From assembly GCA_947364365.1 (NCBI GenBank), contig CANASP010000005.1, positions 1 through 64,000 on the forward strand: a DNA stretch of 64,000 nt. Reading direction: 5' to 3'. The number at the start of each line of letters is the position of its first letter. The first letter of the stretch is position 1. The notes below the pieces were generated by a model that made no database searches, was not told the DNA's origin, and worked only from the letters and a program-made list of their open reading frames with translations. Shown here piece by piece: positions 46,016 through 55,475 of this stretch. Both the position numbers and the translations under genes were made by a program. The DNA is from an uncultured Alistipes sp. GTDB lineage: Bacteria > Bacteroidota > Bacteroidia > Bacteroidales > Rikenellaceae.

Positions 46016-47155
46016 ATGTCCCGCCCGAATCTTCCTCCCCCGCCCACCGGCTGCCGCCACCTCTACGTCATCGGCAACGGGTTCGACCGCTACCACGGCG
46101 CAGCCTCCGCCTACGCCGATTTCCACCGCTACCTGCTCCGCTGCGCACCCGACGTCGCCGCGACATTCGACCGTTATTTCGGCCCGCAGGCTCCGCACGC
46201 GGGCCGCACCGCGACCGACGGCGCGCCGCACGTCCCCGGCCGCCGCGGGCAGCGCAACCCCCGTCCCCGGCCGACCTGGGCCGAGAACCACCTGTGGAGC
46301 AACTTCGAAGAGTGCCTCTGCGAACTCGACCGCGAAAAGATCTTCGACAGCCTCGACGCCGCGCTGCCGCGCATCGGCCCCGACGATTCCGCGTTCCGCT
46401 ACGCCGACTACCGGCTGCCGCTCGACCGCATCGCCGGAATCGTCGAAGCCTGCACATTCGAAATGAAATACCGGTTCCACCGCTGGATCAACACCCTCCA
46501 CTACGCCCGAGGATTCCGCCGCCGCATGCTGCCGCTCGACCCCGAAGCGCTGTTTCTCGACTTCAACTACACGACCTTCCTCGAGAGCGAATACGCCGTA
46601 CCGCGCTCCCGCATCCGCTATCTCCACGGCTGCCGCCGCGATCCGTTCGGCTCGCTCGTCGTGGGCCATCGCATCGACCCCGAAACCTCGCTCGACCGCT
46701 GGCTCGGGCGCATTCGCCGGCGGCGCCGCTACCGACCGCAGCTGCGCAACGCGCGGGGCCGCTACTACCCCAACGACCGCCTGGCCTATCTGGCCTACTT
46801 CGGCGACGAGCGATCGGAGGGCTGGCACAACCCGCTGCGCTACCACGCTGCCGAGGAGGCCGTAGAACGGATCGAGGCATACTACCGCCGCAGCTACAAA
46901 CCCACGGCCGACGTCATCGACCGCCATGCCGATTTCTTCGGCCGGCTCCGCGACCTGGAGCGCATCACCGTCATCGGTCACTCGCTCGGCGCGGTCGACC
47001 TGCCCTATTTCGACCGCATCATCCTTTCCGTCGACGCCCCCGAGGCGCTCGCATGGCGCTTCAGCTGCCACGACGACGCGGACCGGCGGCGCGTCGAGCG
47101 GTTCTGCCGCCGGCAGGGAATCGCCATGACAGACGAGACGGTTTTCGCGCTCTGA
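46016..47155 (+). CDS. AbiH-family abortive-infection protein
   Basis: 379 residues. The N-terminal signature is LYVIGNGFDRYHGAASAYADF. The middle carries FLDFNYTTFLESEY and a YLHGCRRD / LVVGHRID pair, and the C-terminus has ITVIGHSLGAVDLPYFDRI. These are the conserved blocks of the AbiH phage-defence family first described in Lactococcus. The biochemical mechanism is not settled. It is a single gene, no other defence gene is beside it, and its GC-rich codon use suggests long residence. Confidence 0.87.
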   Translation: MSRPNLPPPPTGCRHLYVIGNGFDRYHGAASAYADFHRYLLRCAPDVAATFDRYFGPQAPHAGRTATDGAPHVPGRRGQRNPRPRPTWAENHLWSNFEECLCELDREKIFDSLDAALPRIGPDDSAFRYADYRLPLDRIAGIVEACTFEMKYRFHRWINTLHYARGFRRRMLPLDPEALFLDFNYTTFLESEYAVPRSRIRYLHGCRRDPFGSLVVGHRIDPETSLDRWLGRIRRRRRYRPQLRNARGRYYPNDRLAYLAYFGDERSEGWHNPLRYHAAEEAVERIEAYYRRSYKPTADVIDRHADFFGRLRDLERITVIGHSLGAVDLPYFDRIILSVDAPEALAWRFSCHDDADRRRVERFCRRQGIAMTDETVFAL

Positions 47156-47350
47156 CAGGGCACCCCACGCTTCCGTTCTCCGCAATCGCGCCTCCGAAAC
47201 CGCCGCGGAGTCCGGCTGCCTTCGGGCCGCCTTATGCGGAAGCCTCCGCCGCTTCTTCGGGAGCGGCCCGCGACGGAGCTCCGCTCCGTCGTTCCAAACC
47301 TGCCTCGCCGGTAGGCCCCCGGGGTTCGACAGCGAGGTGTCAAAGGTTAT

Positions 47351-47382
47351 GAGCGCGGCTCCCTGCGGGGCTGCGCTCTTTT
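47351..47382 (+). terminator. Possible terminator between the AbiH gene and yqaA
   Basis: GAGCGC-GGCTCC ... GGGCT-GCGCTC with a C-G loop and a TTTT run. It lies about 195 nt after the AbiH stop, and another perfect 9-bp hairpin (CGACGGAGC / GCTCCGTCG, 47271-47291) stands in between. Confidence 0.5.
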
Positions 47383-47420
47383 CATTACCCGGAGCCCGGG
47401 CTGTGCCGAAAATACTGCGC

Positions 47421-47691
47421 CTCGCGAAAACGCCAAACAAGGTCCGGAGAGGGGGCTTAATCGTACTTTGGCTGCGCCTTAGATACTCACGCTCGGGAAA
47501 CTCAAAACAAGTTTTGGTTTCCACTCGGCTTAATCGTATCTTTGGCTGCGCCTTAGATACTCACACTCGGCAAAATGCAAGCTTGCTTGCTTTTGCCCTC
47601 GCTTAATCGTATCTTTGGCTGCGCCGAAGATACTGCGCCTCGGGAAACTCAAAACAAGTTTTGGTTTCCACTCGGCTTAATCGTATCTTTG
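47421..47691 (+). repeat. Tandem array of hairpin-promoter cassettes before yqaA
   Basis: Three intact cassettes (47492-47544, 47566-47617, 47639-47691) and one decayed copy (-7 remnant at 47464-47470) repeat every 73-74 bp. Each has a CTCGG start, a hairpin, a CTCGG/CTCG end, then TTAATCG-TATCTTTG. The first and third intact copies are identical over 53 bp with the loop-stem CAAAACAAGTTTTG; the second uses GCAAG/CTTGC. In each the hairpin's TTTTG or CTTG lies exactly 20 nt before TATCTTTG, i.e. at the -33 position. GGCTGCGCC plus an AGATACT segment separates the copies. Confidence 0.88.
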
Positions 47692-47696
47692 TTCCC

Positions 47697-48158
47697 ATGG
47701 AGGGCATTTCGCAACTGATGATCGACTGGGGCTACTGGGGGCTCTTCCTCTCGGCCGTGCTGGCGGGCAGTATCCTGCCGTTCAGCTCGGAGGTGGTGCT
47801 CGTCGTACTGCTGCGCCTGGGGCTCGATCCCGCGACCTGCGTGGCGGCCGCCACCGCAGGCAACACGCTGGGCGGCATGACCTGCTACTGGATGGGGATG
47901 CTCGGACGCCCCGAATGGCTCGCCCGCGCAGGCATCGACCGCAAGCGGATCGAACGCGCCCGCCGCTTTCTGGCCGGACGCGGCGCCCTGATGGGGTTCT
48001 TCGCCTTCCTGCCCGGCATCGGCGGGGCGATCGCCGTCGCGCTGGGGCTCATGCGCAGCAATCCGTGGCTCACGGCCGCGTCGATGTGCACGGGCAAGGC
48101 GCTCCGCTACCTCGCCGTGGCGGCAGGCACCGGAGGCATCGCCGCGCTCCTCGGATAG
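47697..48158 (+). CDS. YqaA-family (DedA/SNARE-associated) membrane protein
   Basis: A 153-residue inner-membrane protein. It matches E. coli YqaA, a small DedA-related protein, in NSEVVLV-like SSEVVLVVLLRLG, in AGNTLGGMTCYWMG, and in GKALRYLAVAAGT. DedA relatives are thought to move lipids across the membrane; YqaA itself is uncharacterised. ATG 47697 begins only 5 nt after the last TATCTTTG, so the transcript would be essentially leaderless; ATG 47718 is the alternative. Confidence 0.85.
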   Translation: MEGISQLMIDWGYWGLFLSAVLAGSILPFSSEVVLVVLLRLGLDPATCVAAATAGNTLGGMTCYWMGMLGRPEWLARAGIDRKRIERARRFLAGRGALMGFFAFLPGIGGAIAVALGLMRSNPWLTAASMCTGKALRYLAVAAGTGGIAALLG

Positions 48159-48239
48159 GTCCGCCGCACTCCGCCCGCCGCATCCCGAAGCCCGATCGCC
48201 CCACCGCACGCCATCCCGACCTCAACCGCCGACCCGAAC

Positions 48240-48692
48240 ATGAACGACCTGGAAATACGCTTCACCCCGACGCCCCCGCGCGACCTGCTCCTGCTGGCCG
48301 ACGAATACGACGCCTCGGTCGACGACTACATCCGCCGCGCCGCCTGCTACGTCGCCCGCCTCGACGGCGCGGTCGTGGGCGAATACATGCTCCTGCACAC
48401 CCGTCCTTTCACGGCCGAAGTGATAAGCCTCGCCGTCGATCCCGCCCACCAGCGCCGGGGGATCGCCACGGCGCTCCTCGCCCACGCCGTCCGCACGGCC
48501 CGGGCCGCCGGTTTCCGACGGCTGGAGGTCGGCACGGGCGACTCCTCCGCGGGGGCGCTGGCCCTCTACGCACGCTGCGGATTCCGCCGCACGGGCATCG
48601 ACCGCGACTACTTCCGCCGCTACTACCCCGTACCGATCTACGAAAACGGCCGCGAATGCCGCCACATGGTGCGCCTGGCGATGGAGCTGTAA
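48240..48692 (+). CDS. GNAT-family N-acetyltransferase
   Basis: 150 residues with the acetyl-CoA pyrophosphate loop RRGIATALLAHAV preceded by the strand AEVISLAVDPAHQ. The C-terminal GALALYARCGFRRTG is also typical of RimI-like GNATs. The substrate (protein N-terminus or small molecule) is unknown. It starts 81 nt after yqaA and may share its promoter array. Confidence 0.85.
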   Translation: MNDLEIRFTPTPPRDLLLLADEYDASVDDYIRRAACYVARLDGAVVGEYMLLHTRPFTAEVISLAVDPAHQRRGIATALLAHAVRTARAAGFRRLEVGTGDSSAGALALYARCGFRRTGIDRDYFRRYYPVPIYENGRECRHMVRLAMEL

Positions 48693-49002
48693 GCCCGCCC
48701 GCCGCACCTCTCCCGCCGCACCTCTCCCGGCGCACCCCGCCCGACCCTCCGTCCAACACAAGGCACCGAGATCCTCCGCGCGCACCGCAGCCTCCGCTCC
48801 GCAAGTTCCCCGCACCCCTGCTGCCGCAAGGCGCCGGGGTCCGCCACCGAACGCACTCCGGTTCCCGACACAGCCCCGGCTCCATCGGCGCAGAGCCGTC
48901 CGTCCTCCGAAGGGGCCGCGTCCCTCCCCCGATACCTCCCCGCTCTTTCGCCGGGGCTACCCGGGGCGTCCGTCGCTCCCCCGCAGCACCGCAAGCCTCC
49001 CC
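48693..49002. other. GC-rich spacer without a recognised gene
   Basis: Repetitive, C-rich sequence (for example CGCACCTCTCCCGCCGCACC) between the GNAT gene and the eno terminator. No conserved product or RNA is seen. Confidence 0.5.
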
Positions 49003-49045
49003 CCCGAAAAACGAAACAGGGACGCACTCCGAGAGTGCGCCCCTG
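49003..49045 (-). terminator. Terminator of eno
   Basis: Stem CAGGG-CGCACT / AGTGCG-CCCTG (49017-49045). Read on the minus strand it is followed by a TTTCGTTTTTCG tract. Confidence 0.82.
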
Positions 49046-49092
49046 CGTCGGTCGGCGAAAGCGGGCCCGCAAAAGGCCCGTCTTCGTCCGGA

Positions 49093-50439
<1,347 letters not shown>

Positions 50440-50634
50440 GAAAATTATTGCGTAATTACGTTCGCCCCTCCGTTATTTTTTCACGCGTCGGGCCACGGCG
50501 TCGCCCCTTGCACCGCACCGCAAGCGGCATTCGCAGGAGTCGCAACATAAAAATATCACTATTATTTGGATTCCAACGATAAATTATTTAAATTTACAAC
50601 CACAACCATCCACCCCGGATTAAAAACTACACCC

Positions 50635-52032
50635 GTGAAACTTAAATTCGCCCTGCCGCTCCTCGCCGCGCTCGTCGCCGCAGCCTGCTCCGAGCCGGCC
50701 GTACCCGAGGTGCCCGATCCCGTCGCGACACCGCAACCCGCCGAAACGCTGCGCATCGACCCCTCGGTCCGCGACCTCACCGACGCCGACGCCACGCTCG
50801 TCGCCCGCCGCTTCGCCCGCTCGTTCGCCCGACCCGGCCGTCAGGTCGCCGCAACGCGCTCGGGCGCGCCCGAAGTTATCGCCGACGCCGACGGCAACCC
50901 CTTCGCCTACGTCGTCAACTTCGACGAGGGCGGATTCTGCATCGTCGGCGCCTCCAAGGACAACTACCCCGTCCTGGCCTACGACGAGCACAACACGCTC
51001 ACCGTCGAGGGCAACCCCTCGGGCATCGCCGAATGGATCGACTGGACGGTCGAGGCCGCCCGCTGCCGCACCGACGAGGAGCAGGCCGCCATCGCCCTCG
51101 CCTGGACCGACTTCGAGGCCCTGCCCGCCGCAGCCTCTTCGGGCTACGACGATCCGGCCCGCTACGCCGCATTCAATGCCATGATGGGCTCGTTCGACCC
51201 GCTGGCCTCCTCGGCATTCCCCCTGCAATTCCTGCTCGACGAACAAGGGTCGCAGACCCACGTCCCCGACGACATCCTGCGCAACGCCCGCATCCTCGCC
51301 GACCAAAAGGGCTGCCCCTACCAGTATTTCATCATCGAGCGGATCAATCGCAGCGAATATTTCGGTCCCTACATCCATACATCCTGGGGGCAATACGACC
51401 ACAACTCTTTAGTAATCGCCGAGCATCCCAATTGCCCGACCGGCTGCACGGCCGTCGCCGCCGGACAGATCATGAACTACTACCGCTACCCCGAGAAATA
51501 CTGGAACGGAGAGAGCAATCTGGATCAATTGCTGTACGATTTGGGGGTATCGTTTAATATAAACTATCACCCGTTCGATTCCGGTGCCGAACCAGCGAAG
51601 ATGATAGCCGGGTTACAAACGGATTTCAACTATTCCGTCACCCAAGAGGCCTACACAGCACAAAAGATGCAAGTCCACCTTTCCGACCAGGAAAAGCCGG
51701 CAATGGTCGGAGGGTTTCCACCCCTAAGCAACGCAGGGCATATCTGGATCTGCGACGGATATAAGAACACCGTAGACACCGAATATCGGATGTACTATCA
51801 AGTATCGAAAAACGGAAACTGGGGCTACGAAACCAATGGTGTTTTTTACGTCTCCAATTCCGCCGGACCGGTCGTCTCAACTCCCGGCGCATTTTTCCAT
51901 ACCAACTGGGGATGGGGCGGAACCGGAGACGGCTGGTACAAATACGATGAAGTCTTAAAGGGAGAGATCGACGGCTCCTCGTACGATTATAGCAGAAACC
52001 CGCAGCTAATCACCATGCGTCCAAACCGATAA
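50635..52032 (+). CDS. C10-family (streptopain-like) cysteine protease lipoprotein
   Basis: About 465 residues. GTG 50635 gives a clean lipoprotein signal (KLKFALPLLAALVAAACSE); an ATG at 50566 would bury it. Residues about 35-150 are a Spi-like prodomain (NPFAYVVNFDEGGFCIVGAS). The mature papain-like domain has catalytic Cys271 in PTGCTAVAAGQIMNYY and His369 in NAGHIWICDGYKN, then NWGWGGTGDGWYKYDE. Streptopain, interpain and the B. fragilis Bfp proteases are the known relatives. The 3' third has lower GC than the 5' part. Three related lipoprotein genes follow directly. Confidence 0.9.
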   Translation: MKLKFALPLLAALVAAACSEPAVPEVPDPVATPQPAETLRIDPSVRDLTDADATLVARRFARSFARPGRQVAATRSGAPEVIADADGNPFAYVVNFDEGGFCIVGASKDNYPVLAYDEHNTLTVEGNPSGIAEWIDWTVEAARCRTDEEQAAIALAWTDFEALPAAASSGYDDPARYAAFNAMMGSFDPLASSAFPLQFLLDEQGSQTHVPDDILRNARILADQKGCPYQYFIIERINRSEYFGPYIHTSWGQYDHNSLVIAEHPNCPTGCTAVAAGQIMNYYRYPEKYWNGESNLDQLLYDLGVSFNINYHPFDSGAEPAKMIAGLQTDFNYSVTQEAYTAQKMQVHLSDQEKPAMVGGFPPLSNAGHIWICDGYKNTVDTEYRMYYQVSKNGNWGYETNGVFYVSNSAGPVVSTPGAFFHTNWGWGGTGDGWYKYDEVLKGEIDGSSYDYSRNPQLITMRPNR

Positions 52033-52053
52033 TCCATGCTAATTTAAAAAGCC

Positions 52054-52602
52054 ATGAAACGATTCCTATTTCTTATGCTCCTGACGATCGCCGCATCGTC
52101 GGCCTGCGACAAAAACAACGAGCCGGAAATCCTCGCTCCCTGGCCCGAGGGCGAACCCGCCGGCATCGTATATTATGGAGGAAGTCCACTGGATGTCATA
52201 TACGTATGGATTAACATAATCGATGCGGCAGACAACAATCCGTTAAGCGAATATGCAACAGGCGTACTGCCACACAGCGTCTTCGACACACCATACGACG
52301 GACATTCCCCTATACACGCCGCACAGCTTTACAACGAAAACGGCATCCTGCGTATTCGTGCGGATCGGTTCGCCGAGGTCTGTTTCAAGGATACGCACAC
52401 GATCGCCTACCAACTGACCGCCCCGACGCTCTTCGGCGACGACGCATTGCACTCGTTCGAGCTCGGCACCGAATATATAAAAGCAATCCAAGAGTTTGGT
52501 CGGGACCACTACCACCGCGCCACGTCGCTCACCTTCGACGGCCAGTCCATCGCCCCAGATGCCGACGGGGTGTTCGTCATCCGACTGCCGAAAAAAGAAT
52601 AG
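52054..52602 (+). CDS. Lipoprotein A, candidate partner or inhibitor of the C10 protease
   Basis: 182 residues with a lipobox (IAASSACDKN). No known domain is recognised. Its predicted strands and the ending SIAPDADGVFVIRLPKKE are shared with the next two genes. It starts 21 nt after the protease. In B. fragilis, C10 proteases are encoded beside staphostatin-like inhibitors, so an inhibitor role is a reasonable inference, not shown by sequence. Confidence 0.75.
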   Translation: MKRFLFLMLLTIAASSACDKNNEPEILAPWPEGEPAGIVYYGGSPLDVIYVWINIIDAADNNPLSEYATGVLPHSVFDTPYDGHSPIHAAQLYNENGILRIRADRFAEVCFKDTHTIAYQLTAPTLFGDDALHSFELGTEYIKAIQEFGRDHYHRATSLTFDGQSIAPDADGVFVIRLPKKE

Positions 52603-52604
52603 CC

Positions 52605-53174
52605 ATGAAACGAATCCTATTTCTTATGCTGCTGACGATCGTCGCATCGTCGGCCTGCGACAAAAACAACGAGCCGGAAATCCTCGCTCCCTGGCCCGAG
52701 GGCGAACCCGAAAGCGTCGTATATTATATAGACGACCCACTGAATATCAAAGACATAGTACTGGACATTACATACGTATGGATCGAAATCACCGACGCTG
52801 CGGGCAACAACCCATTGAGTAATTATGCAACGGGCAAACTACCCTACGACATCTTCGACTCCCCATGCGACGGACAGGTACAAACAAGAGCCGAACTACT
52901 TTACAACGAAAACGGCATCCTGCGCATTCGTGCGGATCAGTTTGCCAAGGCATGTTTTAAGGATAGGTACACAGTCACCTACCAACTGACCGCCCCGACG
53001 CTTTTCGGCGACGAGGCGTTGCACTCGTTCGAGCTCGGCACCGAATGCGTAAAAGCGATCGAAAAATTCGGTTTGAACCACTACCACCGCGCCACGTCGC
53101 TCACCTTCGACGGCCAGGCCATCGCCCCCGATGCCGACGGCGTGTTCGTCATCCGCCTGCCGAAAAAAGAATAG
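52605..53174 (+). CDS. Lipoprotein B, tandem paralogue of lipoprotein A
   Basis: 189 residues, 2 nt after A. Its first ~35 codons and its last ~60 are nearly identical to A at DNA level (signal peptide, ACDKNNEPEILAPWPEGEP; SLTFDGQAIAPDADG), while the middle has diverged and gained a few residues. This is the pattern of a recent duplication with selection or exchange in the middle. The predicted location is the outer membrane. Confidence 0.75.
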   Translation: MKRILFLMLLTIVASSACDKNNEPEILAPWPEGEPESVVYYIDDPLNIKDIVLDITYVWIEITDAAGNNPLSNYATGKLPYDIFDSPCDGQVQTRAELLYNENGILRIRADQFAKACFKDRYTVTYQLTAPTLFGDEALHSFELGTECVKAIEKFGLNHYHRATSLTFDGQAIAPDADGVFVIRLPKKE

Positions 53175-53176
53175 TC

Positions 53177-53638
53177 ATGAAACGAATCCCATACATTCTG
53201 TCCCTTCTTTTTCTCTTCGCCTCCTGCGAAAATCCCGAGGTAGGTCCCACTTTTTATTTCTACGGGGCGGATATCAAGATATTCGACAGCGAAGGAGCCA
53301 ATGTCGCAGACGACATCCCGACAGAGGCTACTTTTACCGGCTACACGATCCTCTACGACGAGATGTCGCATACGGGGTCTTGCAGCATACACAATGAATA
53401 TGGCACCCTCAGGATCCATATGCTTTCCGACCGCCCGGTCCAGCTGGAAAACAACATTTTCGATGTCGTTGTGCAATCCAGCAAACTCTTTCTCGACGAG
53501 CAGCCCCATTCGTTGCTGTTCGGCCTCGAAAGGCATCATAAATATTGGTACGAAGCCAAATCCCTTGTCTTCGACGGCCAGTCCATCGCCCCCGATGCCG
53601 ACGGCGTGTTCATCATCCGCCTGCCGAAAAAGGAATAG
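53177..53638 (+). CDS. Lipoprotein C, divergent member of the same family
   Basis: 153 residues with lipobox LLFLFASCENP, 2 nt after B. Only the last ~25 residues closely match A and B (LVFDGQSIAPDADGVFIIRL), so it is an older paralogue or a fusion through the shared end. An N-terminal extension read-through from B is excluded by the signal peptide at ATG 53177. It is the last gene before a bidirectional terminator. Confidence 0.73.
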   Translation: MKRIPYILSLLFLFASCENPEVGPTFYFYGADIKIFDSEGANVADDIPTEATFTGYTILYDEMSHTGSCSIHNEYGTLRIHMLSDRPVQLENNIFDVVVQSSKLFLDEQPHSLLFGLERHHKYWYEAKSLVFDGQSIAPDADGVFIIRLPKKE

Positions 53639-53660
53639 CGGCCGCCGGTGGCGACAAAAA

Positions 53661-53685
53661 CGGGACGACCCGCAAGGTCGTCCCG
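53661..53685. terminator. Bidirectional terminator between lipoprotein C and queA
   Basis: CGGGACGACC-cgcaa-GGTCGTCCCG, with T-rich sequence to the right and A-rich sequence to the left; the two genes converge here. Confidence 0.88.
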
Positions 53686-53709
53686 TCTGTTTTGCAAAAA
53701 TCCGAACCC

Positions 53710-54918
53710 CTACCGCATCAGCACCGACGAATCGCCGTAGCTCAGGAAGCGGAAATCGTGCGCCAACGCATAGTCGTAGATCGGGCGCCACGCCCCGCCC
53801 ACGTAGGCCGAGACGAGCAGCAGCAGCGTGGAGGAGGGCTGGTGGAAGTTGGTGACGATGTTGTCGACGATGCGGAAGACGAAGCCCAGCGGCGTGATCA
53901 TGATCTGCGTCGAGGCCTTGAGCCGGTCCGCACCCGTGCGCTCCATGTAGCCGATCAGGACATCGAGCGCATCGCAGCCCGTAAAATCGGAGGGGATGTC
54001 GTAAGGCTCCCACTGCCCCACCGCCCGTCCGAGGTCGGGATCGCCCCCGCAACGGATGCGCCACGCCAGCGCGGGCAGCGATTCGAGCGTCCGCACCGAA
54101 GTAGTCCCCACGGCCGTCACGGCGCCCCGCTTGGCGCGCAACGCCCGCAGCGTCGCGAGCCTCACCTCGAAGTGCTCGGTGTGCATCGCGTGGCGCGCGG
54201 CATCCTCCTCCTTGACCGGGAGGAACGTCCCGGCGCCGACGTGCAGCGTCACCTCCTCGAACGCGAAGCCGCGCCGGCGCATGGCGTCGATCACCTCGGG
54301 CGTGAAGTGCAGCCCGGCGGTCGGCGCCGCCACCGAGCCCTCGATCTTCGAGTAGACGGTCTGGTAGCGCGTGTTGTCGATCTCCTCGCTGTCGCGGTTG
54401 AGGTAGGGCGGAATGGGTATGCGGCCGAGGTGCTCGACCAGCTCGCCGAAGGTCATGTCGGCCGTCCAGCTGAAACGCACCAGCTGCTCGCGCCCGCCGC
54501 GCTCCTCGATGAAGGCCTGCAACGTCTCCTCGCGCCCCGCGCAGTCGAAGCGGATCTCCACGGGACCCTCCTTCCATTTCTTGAGGTTGCCGACAATGCA
54601 CGACCACACGCACGTACCGCGCACGGCGAAGGCGCGCTCGTAGTCGGCCGGGGAGCGCGGTTCGAGGCAGAACACCTCCACGCGGGCCCCCGAGGGCTTG
54701 TGCATCACGATCCGCGCACGGATCACCTTCGTGTTGTTGAACACCAGCAGCTGCCCCTCGGGCAGCACGTCGCCCAGGTCGGCGAAGCGGCGCTCCGAGA
54801 TCGCCCCGGCGCGCCACACGAGCAGTTTCGAGGCGCTGCGCTCGGAGAGCGGGAATCGGGCGATCCGCTCCTCGGGCAGATCGTAATCGTAGTCGGCTAT
54901 GCGGATATGACGTTCCAT
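53710..54918 (-). CDS. queA: S-adenosylmethionine:tRNA ribosyltransferase-isomerase QueA
   Basis: A 402-residue enzyme that transfers the ribose of AdoMet to preQ1-tRNA to make epoxyqueuosine. Conserved blocks are DYDLPEERIARFPLSERSAS near the N-terminus, LLVFNNTKVIRARI, APTAGLHFT and HVGAGTFLPVK, and NFHQPSSTLLLLVSAY. It is longer than E. coli QueA (about 356) by a middle extension. ATG 54918 is the first start after the promoter cassette's TACCTTTG. Confidence 0.95.
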   Translation of the reverse strand: MERHIRIADYDYDLPEERIARFPLSERSASKLLVWRAGAISERRFADLGDVLPEGQLLVFNNTKVIRARIVMHKPSGARVEVFCLEPRSPADYERAFAVRGTCVWSCIVGNLKKWKEGPVEIRFDCAGREETLQAFIEERGGREQLVRFSWTADMTFGELVEHLGRIPIPPYLNRDSEEIDNTRYQTVYSKIEGSVAAPTAGLHFTPEVIDAMRRRGFAFEEVTLHVGAGTFLPVKEEDAARHAMHTEHFEVRLATLRALRAKRGAVTAVGTTSVRTLESLPALAWRIRCGGDPDLGRAVGQWEPYDIPSDFTGCDALDVLIGYMERTGADRLKASTQIMITPLGFVFRIVDNIVTNFHQPSSTLLLLVSAYVGGAWRPIYDYALAHDFRFLSYGDSSVLMR

Positions 54919-54938
54919 CGGTTTCGTTTCAATCGGGG

Positions 54939-54991
54939 CAAAGGTACGCATAAGCCGAGAGGAAAGCAAAACTTGTTTTGACTTTGCCGAG
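54939..54991 (-). promoter_or_regulatory. Single hairpin-promoter cassette of queA
   Basis: Read on the minus strand: CTCGGCAAAG, the hairpin CAAAACAAGTTTTG, CTCTCGGCTTATGCG, then TACCTTTG (54939-54946). The TTTTG of the hairpin (54967-54971) is 20 nt before TACCTTTG. It has the same layout as the arrays before yqaA and the GH43-like gene. Confidence 0.85.
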
Positions 54992-55076
54992 CCGGGAGGA
55001 TCTTCGGCTTTAGCCGAGCGGGCCGCAGCCTCCTTTTGGCGAAGGTCCGGCCACGGGCACCCTATTATTAAACAGA

Positions 55077-55099
55077 GCTCTTCGGAAAGCCCGAAGAGC
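55077..55099. other. Isolated perfect hairpin in the queA-GH43 spacer
   Basis: GCTCTTCGG-aaagc-CCGAAGAGC. The rest of 55000-55217 shows no gene; only a short CTCGGCT/AGCCGAA inverted repeat near 55003-55018 resembles a decayed cassette. Confidence 0.55.
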
Positions 55100-55219
55100 G
55101 GCAGCCCGCAGCCACCCCGGGCGGAGGGCTGCTCGTATCGGCTATGCCTCACTCGCGCTCCCCCGCCGGCTGCGGACTGCAATCCCGGCTATGTAACGTC
55201 AAAAACCTCCTTCTGCCCT

Positions 55220-55447
55220 CGACTTGCACACTTTGGCTGCGGCCAAGACAGGCTGCGGCTCGGCCCAGCAAATAAATTTGCTCGGCAACTCGCCTTGCAC
55301 TACTTTGGCGGCGCCTCGGCAAAACGCAAGTAAACTTGCTTTTGCTCTCGCCTTGCACTACTTTGCGGCAACAAGTTGCCGCTTAGATAGGCTGCGGCTC
55401 GGCCCAGCAAATAAATTTGCTCGGCAACTCGCCTTGCACTATCTTTG
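55220..55447 (+). repeat. Tandem array of hairpin-promoter cassettes before the GH43-like gene
   Basis: Cassettes at 55259-55307, 55315-55365 and 55398-55447, plus a decayed one (ACACTTTG at 55228-55235). Copies one and three share the hairpin GCAAATAAATTTGC; copy two has GCAAGTAAACTTGC. All end CGCCTTGCAC followed by TACTTTG (copies one and two, one base short) or the full TATCTTTG (last copy). The hairpin's TTTG/CTTG lies 20 nt before the -7 box. Only the gene-proximal cassette has a consensus -7. Confidence 0.87.
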
Positions 55448-55475
55448 TCACCCGATAGAAATCACCCAACCGATC

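Noticed and set aside
45446-47524. A 692-residue reading through DoxX with a long N-terminal extension
   Set aside because: The extension is antisense to the AbiH gene; DoxX proper starts at 45895.
47421-47691. CRISPR array
   Set aside because: The repeats contain hairpins and promoter boxes, the repeats and intervening parts are both conserved, and there are no cas genes.
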